Source of the DNA: Tritrichomonas musculus
Lineage: Eukaryota > Parabasalia > Tritrichomonadida > Tritrichomonadidae
Assembly (NCBI GenBank): GCA_039105265.1
Contig: JAPFFF010000493.1
Coordinates: 1 to 21,548, forward strand
Direction of reading: 5' to 3'
DNA: 21,548 nucleotides
Numbering within the stretch: the first letter of the stretch is position 1; each line of letters opens with the position of its first letter. Position numbers and translations under genes: made by a program. Shown one piece after another: positions 7,942-18,262 of this stretch. The notes beneath the pieces are model-generated. The model was not told the origin of the DNA, searched no databases, and saw only the letters and a list, made by a program, of their open reading frames with translations.

Positions 7942-8866
7942 GAGATATGTCGATATGCTTCGAAATTAATAATATATACTCACCATAGATAGTTATTGAT
8001 GATTTCAGATTTTAAGCGAAATCGCGGCGGAGAGTCTTTCAAAAAGTTGTGATTTTCATAACGAGTCTCCAGACGTAAATGTAAAAATGTTTCAAAATTT
8101 ATGGTATTATAAGAATATATATTGCAAGCATCTTAATATATATCAATTGTTATATTTTTATTAGCTTCGCTTTGCATCGAGTTATTAATAAAATATATTT
8201 CAAAAATTTGATTTCTGTATTTTTGCATTAAATGTCAGAAAAAAAAATAGTTGTACCTACATAATCAGTATAACAATAATTGCATTACTGTATTGTATAT
8301 GATTATAAAATTATAGGATTGTATGTTTATTGTATATAGAGTAATAACCAAAAACTCCTATCCGTGAAGAATGAGATTTTTTATATTAAGATAAAAATAC
8401 AAAAAAACTCGTTACTAACAATATCGGCCAAAATTCAATATTTTTACCCAAAAATTGGTTATTTGTCTTATTATGATGTTAAAAACACGATTAAGCAAAA
8501 AAATTGCGCATTATAAGTATATATCCCGAGATAAAGCGATTTACACTATTTTTAGCCGATTTTACGATTTTTTTTGGAAAAAACGATTCCAGGACAGAGC
8601 CAACGAATGACCGGTATATTACATTTATCTTAAATAGTAGTATACATTGCATTATATATTATATTAAATTTTTAGAAAAATCGTCCGCCAAATTTTCGAG
8701 AAAAATCAATTACAAAATTATACTACATTTGAATAGAAATTCCTCTCAATTTTGGCAACTTTCTTTGATCATATCTCAGTATATACGCAAAATTAGGAAA
8801 ATGTTTTCTATTAAAATATTCTTATAATATGATATACTTTATTATATATTAATTTCAAAAGATTAT
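7942..8866. other. Inter-element spacer 3 (925 bp, no gene)
   Basis: Repeat of spacer 1, with the hairpin at 8152-8196. No gene seen. Confidence 0.8.
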
Positions 8867-8887
8867 GAGAGTTTCCTATGTTCTATA
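8867..8887 (+). repeat. Left TIR, copy 4
   Basis: Identical to the TIR at 2669-2689. Confidence 0.82.
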
Positions 8888-8952
8888 ATTTTTCGTGGTC
8901 ATGCTTTTTTTTCCTTTCAAATTTAAAAACCTCTGAAATTTTCAATATAGAA

Positions 8953-8957
8953 TCATT
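8953..8957 (+). promoter_or_regulatory. Inr-like TCATT, copy 4
   Basis: Presumed start A at 8955, 11 nt before the ATG at 8966. Confidence 0.5.
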
Positions 8958-8965
8958 TTTTTTTA

Positions 8966-10942
8966 ATGGCGCCTAAGCGAAATCCATCATGGTTTACTCC
9001 CGAAACAGGAGCAAAAGCAAGATCTCAGCAAACTTACGAAAAGCTCTTAGAAGACAATCAAAGATTACAAGGTGAAAATGAAAGGTTAATTTTGGAGAAT
9101 ACAAGGCTAAAAAGACAAATAGCAGACTTACAGAAAATTAAATTGAATATACCAGAAGACAAACAAAAAACGATTAATATTAGTCCAATAGTATTAAGAT
9201 TCATCGGCGCTACATGGGATAATATAACAAAATTTCCTCAAGGAAGACGTTATGATGGACTTCACGAATTCTTTGCACTGTTAAGCATGATGAGTCCACA
9301 TTACTTCAATATTTTAAATACCAATTTATTGTTTCCAACATATAAAACTGCTTCAACATATAGAAAGCAAGCTCTCGCTAATTTAGGAATACATGACGAC
9401 ATTTTTAATGGCGATATACAAAATATTTTGAATATCATGTCAAGGTTTTTACCAAATAATTTTACTGGAAAAGGAGTTATCATGGTTGATGCTGCATATG
9501 TTACACCGTATGTCAAAGTAAACAAAAATGGTAGGATTGATGGCGTGCTAAATCTCAAAGAGATCGATCCAGAATTAGCAGAAACATTTATTAATGATGA
9601 CAACGAATTTTTAGAATTTATTAAATTAAATTATAACTCAGTGATACAAGCAGAATTCGGTATGACATTTGCACCATTAAATCCAGAATTTAAACAGTTT
9701 CCAATTGCATGTATTCCGTCGACGTCAGGTAAGGCAACACAAGAGTTACGCGAAAAAATTGAATCGATCATATCACTCATGCCAAAAAACATAAGTATTA
9801 TCGGATTAGGCACTGATGGTGACAACACTTATAGCATATATGCAAATATATTCATCGACAAAATTATTGGTAACTTCGAAAGATTCCTAAGTCTTGGTGC
9901 TGTTGGTATAATTAAAATATTTGCAGTATTAATTCATTTTTCAGATCCATTGCACCTGACAAAAAGAGATCGTTACAGAAAATCCTCTCTTGAAGAATTC
10001 CTAGTTTCTCCATATGATTCTTATGAAACACGGTCTGCAGAAGATTTAAAAACTATTGGAATTGCTCCTTACTTATTGGATAACAACAAAGGACGTAAAA
10101 TGGAAGATGACCTCCCAAAAAAATTGTTTACTTTACAAACAATTCAAAAAATAATTGATGACGAAGACTTTTATTTACTTTTATCAATGCTTCCTTCTAC
10201 ACTCTTACTAGAGGCACTATTCAGGAATTCACTAAGTCGGCAAGAGACTATTGACTATCTTTTACTTGGTGCAAGTATTGTATTGATTTATTATCTTATG
10301 CAACAATATGTCATTGAACACAACTTAAAAATTTATCGTGTGCAGCCCAATACCTATAAGAAAATGAGATGTTTCACAGATAATTGGTGTAAACAATACA
10401 TATTTACTGCAATTGGAATTGCATCTCAAATAATCACTGAAGAAGCTATTGATACAGGCGCATGCAGTTCACACTACCAAGAACACAATTTTGCAAATGT
10501 TCGGAGGCATAATAAAAAAGATGACAGCCACGTGAATTTCCAGAAATCAATGAAATACATTCTATTGGAGCACGAATTGTACAAGAACATGCCTATTGAA
10601 GAAAAAGTTCCAGAATCACGAAGTGACAGTGGGAAGAAAATTTTTGACAACACTCCAGTTGAAGAACGTCCAATAATTTACTATCTTCGGCAAGCATTGT
10701 ACCTTTGGAAGAATGTTCAAATTGTAAGAAAAATGCCATTATTGAAGTTAATCGATCCAAAGCCAAGAAAAATGCCATTTCAAGAGTTAAGTGGGATTTT
10801 GGGGAATTTTTATGAAAAAAATCGATGTTCAATTTCTACCAAATCAACGGGCATGATAAAAACAGCTGGTTTGAACAACATGATATTTTGGAATGCTGAT
10901 GAGCAGTTGAATAACTTGGTTAATGATGATGATTCTGAATAA
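8966..10942 (+). CDS. Putative leucine-zipper DDE transposase, copy 4
   Basis: Intact 658-codon gene with protein identical to 2768-4744. No silent change was noticed. Confidence 0.85.
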   Translation: MAPKRNPSWFTPETGAKARSQQTYEKLLEDNQRLQGENERLILENTRLKRQIADLQKIKLNIPEDKQKTINISPIVLRFIGATWDNITKFPQGRRYDGLHEFFALLSMMSPHYFNILNTNLLFPTYKTASTYRKQALANLGIHDDIFNGDIQNILNIMSRFLPNNFTGKGVIMVDAAYVTPYVKVNKNGRIDGVLNLKEIDPELAETFINDDNEFLEFIKLNYNSVIQAEFGMTFAPLNPEFKQFPIACIPSTSGKATQELREKIESIISLMPKNISIIGLGTDGDNTYSIYANIFIDKIIGNFERFLSLGAVGIIKIFAVLIHFSDPLHLTKRDRYRKSSLEEFLVSPYDSYETRSAEDLKTIGIAPYLLDNNKGRKMEDDLPKKLFTLQTIQKIIDDEDFYLLLSMLPSTLLLEALFRNSLSRQETIDYLLLGASIVLIYYLMQQYVIEHNLKIYRVQPNTYKKMRCFTDNWCKQYIFTAIGIASQIITEEAIDTGACSSHYQEHNFANVRRHNKKDDSHVNFQKSMKYILLEHELYKNMPIEEKVPESRSDSGKKIFDNTPVEERPIIYYLRQALYLWKNVQIVRKMPLLKLIDPKPRKMPFQELSGILGNFYEKNRCSISTKSTGMIKTAGLNNMIFWNADEQLNNLVNDDDSE

Positions 10943-11019
10943 AAGATAATTTTTTCATTTCACTTTTTATATATAGAAATATTTGAATATTTTATGACAT
11001 GTCAAAAATTTTAAAAAAA

Positions 11020-11040
11020 TATAGAACATAGGAAACTCTC
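11020..11040 (-). repeat. Right TIR, copy 4
   Basis: 21-bp perfect reverse complement of 8867-8887. Confidence 0.82.
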
Positions 11041-11965
11041 GAGATATGTCGATATGCTTCGAAATTAATAATATATACTCACCATAGATAGTTATTGATG
11101 ATTTCAGATTTTAAGCGAAATCGCGGCGGAGAGTCTTTCAAAAAGTTGTGATTTTCATAACGAGTCTCCAGACGTAAATGTAAAAATGTTTCAAAATTTA
11201 TGGTATTATAAGAATATATATTGCAAGCATCTTAATATATATCAATTGTTATATTTTTATTAGCTTCGCTTTGCATCGAGTTATTAATAAAATATATTTC
11301 AAAAATTTGATTTCTGTATTTTTGCATTAAATGTCAGAAAAAAAAATAGTTGTACCTACATAATCAGTATAACAATAATTGCATTACTGTATTGTATATG
11401 ATTATAAAATTATAGGATTGTATGTTTATTGTATATAGAGTAATAACCAAAAACTCCTATCCGTGAAGAATGAGATTTTTTATATTAAGATAAAAATACA
11501 AAAAAACTCGTTACTAACAATATCGGCCAAAATTCAATATTTTTACCCAAAAATTGGTTATTTGTCTTATTATGATGTTAAAAACACGATTAAGCAAAAA
11601 AATTGCGCATTATAAGTATATATCCCGAGATAAAGCGATTTACACTATTTTTAGCCGATTTTACGATTTTTTTTGGAAAAAACGATTCCAGGACAGAGCC
11701 AACGAATGACCGGTATATTACATTTATCTTAAATAGTAGTATACATTGCATTATATATTATATTAAATTTTTAGAAAAATCGTCCGCCAAATTTTCGAGA
11801 AAAATCAATTACAAAATTATACTACATTTGAATAGAAATTCCTCTCAATTTTGGCAACTTTCTTTGATCATATCTCAGTATATACGCAAAATTAGGAAAA
11901 TGTTTTCTATTAAAATATTCTTATAATATGATATACTTTATTATATATTAATTTCAAAAGATTAT
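11041..11965. other. Inter-element spacer 4 (925 bp, no gene)
   Basis: Repeat of spacer 1, with the hairpin at 11251-11295. No gene seen. Confidence 0.8.
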
Positions 11966-11986
11966 GAGAGTTTCCTATGTTCTATA
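11966..11986 (+). repeat. Left TIR, copy 5
   Basis: Identical to the TIR at 2669-2689. Confidence 0.82.
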
Positions 11987-12051
11987 ATTTTTCGTGGTCA
12001 TGCTTTTTTTTCCTTTCAAATTTAAAAACCTCTGAAATTTTCAATATAGAA

Positions 12052-12056
12052 TCATT
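12052..12056 (+). promoter_or_regulatory. Inr-like TCATT, copy 5
   Basis: Presumed start A at 12054, 11 nt before the ATG at 12065. Confidence 0.5.
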
Positions 12057-12064
12057 TTTTTTTA

Positions 12065-14041
12065 ATGGCGCCTAAGCGAAATCCATCATGGTTTACTCCC
12101 GAAACAGGAGCAAAAGCAAGATCTCAGCAAACTTACGAAAAGCTCTTAGAAGACAATCAAAGATTACAAGGTGAAAATGAAAGGTTAATTTTGGAGAATA
12201 CAAGGCTAAAAAGACAAATAGCAGACTTACAGAAAATTAAATTGAATATACCAGAAGACAAACAAAAAACGATTAATATTAGTCCAATAGTATTAAGATT
12301 CATCGGCGCTACATGGGATAATATAACAAAATTTCCTCAAGGAAGACGTTATGATGGACTTCACGAATTCTTTGCACTGTTAAGCATGATGAGTCCACAT
12401 TACTTCAATATTTTAAATACCAATTTATTGTTTCCAACATATAAAACTGCTTCAACATATAGAAAGCAAGCTCTCGCTAATTTAGGAATACATGACGACA
12501 TTTTTAATGGCGATATACAAAATATTTTGAATATCATGTCAAGGTTTTTACCAAATAATTTTACTGGAAAAGGAGTTATCATGGTTGATGCTGCATATGT
12601 TACACCGTATGTCAAAGTAAACAAAAATGGTAGGATTGATGGCGTGCTAAATCTCAAAGAGATCGATCCAGAATTAGCAGAAACATTTATTAATGATGAC
12701 AACGAATTTTTAGAATTTATTAAATTAAATTATAACTCAGTGATACAAGCAGAATTCGGTATGACATTTGCACCATTAAATCCAGAATTTAAACAGTTTC
12801 CAATTGCATGTATTCCGTCGACGTCAGGTAAGGCAACACAAGAGTTACGCGAAAAAATTGAATCGATCATATCACTCATGCCAAAAAACATAAGTATTAT
12901 CGGATTAGGCACTGATGGTGACAACACTTATAGCATATATGCAAATATATTCATCGACAAAATTATTGGTAACTTCGAAAGATTCCTAAGTCTTGGTGCT
13001 GTTGGTATAATTAAAATATTTGCAGTATTAATTCATTTTTCAGATCCATTGCACCTGACAAAAAGAGATCGTTACAGAAAATCCTCTCTTGAAGAATTCC
13101 TAGTTTCTCCATATGATTCTTATGAAACACGGTCTGCAGAAGATTTAAAAACTATTGGAATTGCTCCTTACTTATTGGATAACAACAAAGGACGTAAAAT
13201 GGAAGATGACCTCCCAAAAAAATTGTTTACTTTACAAACAATTCAAAAAATAATTGATGACGAAGACTTTTATTTACTTTTATCAATGCTTCCTTCTACA
13301 CTCTTACTAGAGGCACTATTCAGGAATTCACTAAGTCGGCAAGAGACTATTGACTATCTTTTACTTGGTGCAAGTATTGTATTGATTTATTATCTTATGC
13401 AACAATATGTCATTGAACACAACTTAAAAATTTATCGTGTGCAGCCCAATACCTATAAGAAAATGAGATGTTTCACAGATAATTGGTGTAAACAATACAT
13501 ATTTACTGCAATTGGAATTGCATCTCAAATAATCACTGAAGAAGCTATTGATACAGGCGCATGCAGTTCACACTACCAAGAACACAATTTTGCAAATGTT
13601 CGGAGGCATAATAAAAAAGATGACAGCCACGTGAATTTCCAGAAATCAATGAAATACATTCTATTGGAGCACGAATTGTACAAGAACATGCCTATTGAAG
13701 AAAAAGTTCCAGAATCACGAAGTGACAGTGGGAAGAAAATTTTTGACAACACTCCAGTTGAAGAACGTCCAATAATTTACTATCTTCGGCAAGCATTGTA
13801 CCTTTGGAAGAATGTTCAAATTGTAAGAAAAATGCCATTATTGAAGTTAATCGATCCAAAGCCAAGAAAAATGCCATTTCAAGAGTTAAGTGGGATTTTG
13901 GGGAATTTTTATGAAAAAAATCGATGTTCAATTTCTACCAAATCAACGGGCATGATAAAAACAGCTGGTTTGAACAACATGATATTTTGGAATGCTGATG
14001 AGCAGTTGAATAACTTGGTTAATGATGATGATTCTGAATAA
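12065..14041 (+). CDS. Putative leucine-zipper DDE transposase, copy 5
   Basis: Intact 658-codon gene with protein identical to 2768-4744. Confidence 0.85.
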   Translation: MAPKRNPSWFTPETGAKARSQQTYEKLLEDNQRLQGENERLILENTRLKRQIADLQKIKLNIPEDKQKTINISPIVLRFIGATWDNITKFPQGRRYDGLHEFFALLSMMSPHYFNILNTNLLFPTYKTASTYRKQALANLGIHDDIFNGDIQNILNIMSRFLPNNFTGKGVIMVDAAYVTPYVKVNKNGRIDGVLNLKEIDPELAETFINDDNEFLEFIKLNYNSVIQAEFGMTFAPLNPEFKQFPIACIPSTSGKATQELREKIESIISLMPKNISIIGLGTDGDNTYSIYANIFIDKIIGNFERFLSLGAVGIIKIFAVLIHFSDPLHLTKRDRYRKSSLEEFLVSPYDSYETRSAEDLKTIGIAPYLLDNNKGRKMEDDLPKKLFTLQTIQKIIDDEDFYLLLSMLPSTLLLEALFRNSLSRQETIDYLLLGASIVLIYYLMQQYVIEHNLKIYRVQPNTYKKMRCFTDNWCKQYIFTAIGIASQIITEEAIDTGACSSHYQEHNFANVRRHNKKDDSHVNFQKSMKYILLEHELYKNMPIEEKVPESRSDSGKKIFDNTPVEERPIIYYLRQALYLWKNVQIVRKMPLLKLIDPKPRKMPFQELSGILGNFYEKNRCSISTKSTGMIKTAGLNNMIFWNADEQLNNLVNDDDSE

Positions 14042-14118
14042 AAGATAATTTTTTCATTTCACTTTTTATATATAGAAATATTTGAATATTTTATGACATG
14101 TCAAAAATTTTAAAAAAA

Positions 14119-14139
14119 TATAGAACATAGGAAACTCTC
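14119..14139 (-). repeat. Right TIR, copy 5
   Basis: 21-bp perfect reverse complement of 11966-11986. Confidence 0.82.
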
Positions 14140-15064
14140 GAGATATGTCGATATGCTTCGAAATTAATAATATATACTCACCATAGATAGTTATTGATGA
14201 TTTCAGATTTTAAGCGAAATCGCGGCGGAGAGTCTTTCAAAAAGTTGTGATTTTCATAACGAGTCTCCAGACGTAAATGTAAAAATGTTTCAAAATTTAT
14301 GGTATTATAAGAATATATATTGCAAGCATCTTAATATATATCAATTGTTATATTTTTATTAGCTTCGCTTTGCATCGAGTTATTAATAAAATATATTTCA
14401 AAAATTTGATTTCTGTATTTTTGCATTAAATGTCAGAAAAAAAAATAGTTGTACCTACATAATCAGTATAACAATAATTGCATTACTGTATTGTATATGA
14501 TTATAAAATTATAGGATTGTATGTTTATTGTATATAGAGTAATAACCAAAAACTCCTATCCGTGAAGAATGAGATTTTTTATATTAAGATAAAAATACAA
14601 AAAAACTCGTTACTAACAATATCGGCCAAAATTCAATATTTTTACCCAAAAATTGGTTATTTGTCTTATTATGATGTTAAAAACACGATTAAGCAAAAAA
14701 ATTGCGCATTATAAGTATATATCCCGAGATAAAGCGATTTACACTATTTTTAGCCGATTTTACGATTTTTTTTGGAAAAAACGATTCCAGGACAGAGCCA
14801 ACGAATGACCGGTATATTACATTTATCTTAAATAGTAGTATACATTGCATTATATATTATATTAAATTTTTAGAAAAATCGTCCGCCAAATTTTCGAGAA
14901 AAATCAATTACAAAATTATACTACATTTGAATAGAAATTCCTCTCAATTTTGGCAACTTTCTTTGATCATATCTCAGTATATACGCAAAATTAGGAAAAT
15001 GTTTTCTATTAAAATATTCTTATAATATGATATACTTTATTATATATTAATTTCAAAAGATTAT
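14140..15064. other. Inter-element spacer 5 (925 bp, no gene)
   Basis: Repeat of spacer 1, with the hairpin at 14350-14394. No gene seen. Confidence 0.8.
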
Positions 15065-15085
15065 GAGAGTTTCCTATGTTCTATA
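15065..15085 (+). repeat. Left TIR, copy 6
   Basis: Identical to the TIR at 2669-2689. Confidence 0.82.
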
Positions 15086-15150
15086 ATTTTTCGTGGTCAT
15101 GCTTTTTTTTCCTTTCAAATTTAAAAACCTCTGAAATTTTCAATATAGAA

Positions 15151-15155
15151 TCATT
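15151..15155 (+). promoter_or_regulatory. Inr-like TCATT, copy 6
   Basis: Presumed start A at 15153, 11 nt before the ATG at 15164. Confidence 0.5.
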
Positions 15156-15163
15156 TTTTTTTA

Positions 15164-17140
15164 ATGGCGCCTAAGCGAAATCCATCATGGTTTACTCCCG
15201 AAACAGGAGCAAAAGCAAGATCTCAGCAAACTTACGAAAAGCTCTTAGAAGACAATCAAAGATTACAAGGTGAAAATGAAAGGTTAATTTTGGAGAATAC
15301 AAGGCTAAAAAGACAAATAGCAGACTTACAGAAAATTAAATTGAATATACCAGAAGACAAACAAAAAACGATTAATATTAGTCCAATAGTATTAAGATTC
15401 ATCGGCGCTACATGGGATAATATAACAAAATTTCCTCAAGGAAGACGTTATGATGGACTTCACGAATTCTTTGCACTGTTAAGCATGATGAGTCCACATT
15501 ACTTCAATATTTTAAATACCAATTTATTGTTTCCAACATATAAAACTGCTTCAACATATAGAAAGCAAGCTCTCGCTAATTTAGGAATACATGACGACAT
15601 TTTTAATGGCGATATACAAAATATTTTGAATATCATGTCAAGGTTTTTACCAAATAATTTTACTGGAAAAGGAGTTATCATGGTTGATGCTGCATATGTT
15701 ACACCGTATGTCAAAGTAAACAAAAATGGTAGGATTGATGGCGTGCTAAATCTCAAAGAGATCGATCCAGAATTAGCAGAAACATTTATTAATGATGACA
15801 ACGAATTTTTAGAATTTATTAAATTAAATTATAACTCAGTGATACAAGCAGAATTCGGTATGACATTTGCACCATTAAATCCAGAATTTAAACAGTTTCC
15901 AATTGCATGTATTCCGTCGACGTCAGGTAAGGCAACACAAGAGTTACGCGAAAAAATTGAATCGATCATATCACTCATGCCAAAAAACATAAGTATTATC
16001 GGATTAGGCACTGATGGTGACAACACTTATAGCATATATGCAAATATATTCATCGACAAAATTATTGGTAACTTCGAAAGATTCCTAAGTCTTGGTGCTG
16101 TTGGTATAATTAAAATATTTGCAGTATTAATTCATTTTTCAGATCCATTGCACCTGACAAAAAGAGATCGTTACAGAAAATCCTCTCTTGAAGAATTCCT
16201 AGTTTCTCCATATGATTCTTATGAAACACGGTCTGCAGAAGATTTAAAAACTATTGGAATTGCTCCTTACTTATTGGATAACAACAAAGGACGTAAAATG
16301 GAAGATGACCTCCCAAAAAAATTGTTTACTTTACAAACAATTCAAAAAATAATTGATGACGAAGACTTTTATTTACTTTTATCAATGCTTCCTTCTACAC
16401 TCTTACTAGAGGCACTATTCAGGAATTCACTAAGTCGGCAAGAGACTATTGACTATCTTTTACTTGGTGCAAGTATTGTATTGATTTATTATCTTATGCA
16501 ACAATATGTCATTGAACACAACTTAAAAATTTATCGTGTGCAGCCCAATACCTATAAGAAAATGAGATGTTTCACAGATAATTGGTGTAAACAATACATA
16601 TTTACTGCAATTGGAATTGCATCTCAAATAATCACTGAAGAAGCTATTGATACAGGCGCATGCAGTTCACACTACCAAGAACACAATTTTGCAAATGTTC
16701 GGAGGCATAATAAAAAAGATGACAGCCACGTGAATTTCCAGAAATCAATGAAATACATTCTATTGGAGCACGAATTGTACAAGAACATGCCTATTGAAGA
16801 AAAAGTTCCAGAATCACGAAGTGACAGTGGGAAGAAAATTTTTGACAACACTCCAGTTGAAGAACGTCCAATAATTTACTATCTTCGGCAAGCATTGTAC
16901 CTTTGGAAGAATGTTCAAATTGTAAGAAAAATGCCATTATTGAAGTTAATCGATCCAAAGCCAAGAAAAATGCCATTTCAAGAGTTAAGTGGGATTTTGG
17001 GGAATTTTTATGAAAAAAATCGATGTTCAATTTCTACCAAATCAACGGGCATGATAAAAACAGCTGGTTTGAACAACATGATATTTTGGAATGCTGATGA
17101 GCAGTTGAATAACTTGGTTAATGATGATGATTCTGAATAA
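15164..17140 (+). CDS. Putative leucine-zipper DDE transposase, copy 6
   Basis: Intact 658-codon gene with protein identical to 2768-4744. Confidence 0.85.
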   Translation: MAPKRNPSWFTPETGAKARSQQTYEKLLEDNQRLQGENERLILENTRLKRQIADLQKIKLNIPEDKQKTINISPIVLRFIGATWDNITKFPQGRRYDGLHEFFALLSMMSPHYFNILNTNLLFPTYKTASTYRKQALANLGIHDDIFNGDIQNILNIMSRFLPNNFTGKGVIMVDAAYVTPYVKVNKNGRIDGVLNLKEIDPELAETFINDDNEFLEFIKLNYNSVIQAEFGMTFAPLNPEFKQFPIACIPSTSGKATQELREKIESIISLMPKNISIIGLGTDGDNTYSIYANIFIDKIIGNFERFLSLGAVGIIKIFAVLIHFSDPLHLTKRDRYRKSSLEEFLVSPYDSYETRSAEDLKTIGIAPYLLDNNKGRKMEDDLPKKLFTLQTIQKIIDDEDFYLLLSMLPSTLLLEALFRNSLSRQETIDYLLLGASIVLIYYLMQQYVIEHNLKIYRVQPNTYKKMRCFTDNWCKQYIFTAIGIASQIITEEAIDTGACSSHYQEHNFANVRRHNKKDDSHVNFQKSMKYILLEHELYKNMPIEEKVPESRSDSGKKIFDNTPVEERPIIYYLRQALYLWKNVQIVRKMPLLKLIDPKPRKMPFQELSGILGNFYEKNRCSISTKSTGMIKTAGLNNMIFWNADEQLNNLVNDDDSE

Positions 17141-17217
17141 AAGATAATTTTTTCATTTCACTTTTTATATATAGAAATATTTGAATATTTTATGACATGT
17201 CAAAAATTTTAAAAAAA

Positions 17218-17238
17218 TATAGAACATAGGAAACTCTC
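17218..17238 (-). repeat. Right TIR, copy 6
   Basis: 21-bp perfect reverse complement of 15065-15085. Confidence 0.82.
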
Positions 17239-18163
17239 GAGATATGTCGATATGCTTCGAAATTAATAATATATACTCACCATAGATAGTTATTGATGAT
17301 TTCAGATTTTAAGCGAAATCGCGGCGGAGAGTCTTTCAAAAAGTTGTGATTTTCATAACGAGTCTCCAGACGTAAATGTAAAAATGTTTCAAAATTTATG
17401 GTATTATAAGAATATATATTGCAAGCATCTTAATATATATCAATTGTTATATTTTTATTAGCTTCGCTTTGCATCGAGTTATTAATAAAATATATTTCAA
17501 AAATTTGATTTCTGTATTTTTGCATTAAATGTCAGAAAAAAAAATAGTTGTACCTACATAATCAGTATAACAATAATTGCATTACTGTATTGTATATGAT
17601 TATAAAATTATAGGATTGTATGTTTATTGTATATAGAGTAATAACCAAAAACTCCTATCCGTGAAGAATGAGATTTTTTATATTAAGATAAAAATACAAA
17701 AAAACTCGTTACTAACAATATCGGCCAAAATTCAATATTTTTACCCAAAAATTGGTTATTTGTCTTATTATGATGTTAAAAACACGATTAAGCAAAAAAA
17801 TTGCGCATTATAAGTATATATCCCGAGATAAAGCGATTTACACTATTTTTAGCCGATTTTACGATTTTTTTTGGAAAAAACGATTCCAGGACAGAGCCAA
17901 CGAATGACCGGTATATTACATTTATCTTAAATAGTAGTATACATTGCATTATATATTATATTAAATTTTTAGAAAAATCGTCCGCCAAATTTTCGAGAAA
18001 AATCAATTACAAAATTATACTACATTTGAATAGAAATTCCTCTCAATTTTGGCAACTTTCTTTGATCATATCTCAGTATATACGCAAAATTAGGAAAATG
18101 TTTTCTATTAAAATATTCTTATAATATGATATACTTTATTATATATTAATTTCAAAAGATTAT
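17239..18163. other. Inter-element spacer 6 (925 bp, no gene)
   Basis: Repeat of spacer 1, with the hairpin at 17449-17493. No gene seen. Confidence 0.8.
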
Positions 18164-18184
18164 GAGAGTTTCCTATGTTCTATA
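18164..18184 (+). repeat. Left TIR, copy 7
   Basis: Identical to the TIR at 2669-2689. Confidence 0.82.
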
Positions 18185-18249
18185 ATTTTTCGTGGTCATG
18201 CTTTTTTTTCCTTTCAAATTTAAAAACCTCTGAAATTTTCAATATAGAA

Positions 18250-18254
18250 TCATT
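18250..18254 (+). promoter_or_regulatory. Inr-like TCATT, copy 7
   Basis: Presumed start A at 18252, 11 nt before the ATG at 18263. Confidence 0.5.
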
Positions 18255-18262
18255 TTTTTTTA

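Larger units (their letters stand above)
8867..11040 (+). mobile_element. TIR DNA transposon, copy 4 (complete)
   Basis: Left TIR 8867-8887, gene 8966-10942, right TIR 11020-11040. Structure as in the copy at 2669-4842. Confidence 0.72.
11966..14139 (+). mobile_element. TIR DNA transposon, copy 5 (complete)
   Basis: Left TIR 11966-11986, gene 12065-14041, right TIR 14119-14139. Structure as in the copy at 2669-4842. Confidence 0.72.
15065..17238 (+). mobile_element. TIR DNA transposon, copy 6 (complete)
   Basis: Left TIR 15065-15085, gene 15164-17140, right TIR 17218-17238. Structure as in the copy at 2669-4842. Confidence 0.72.
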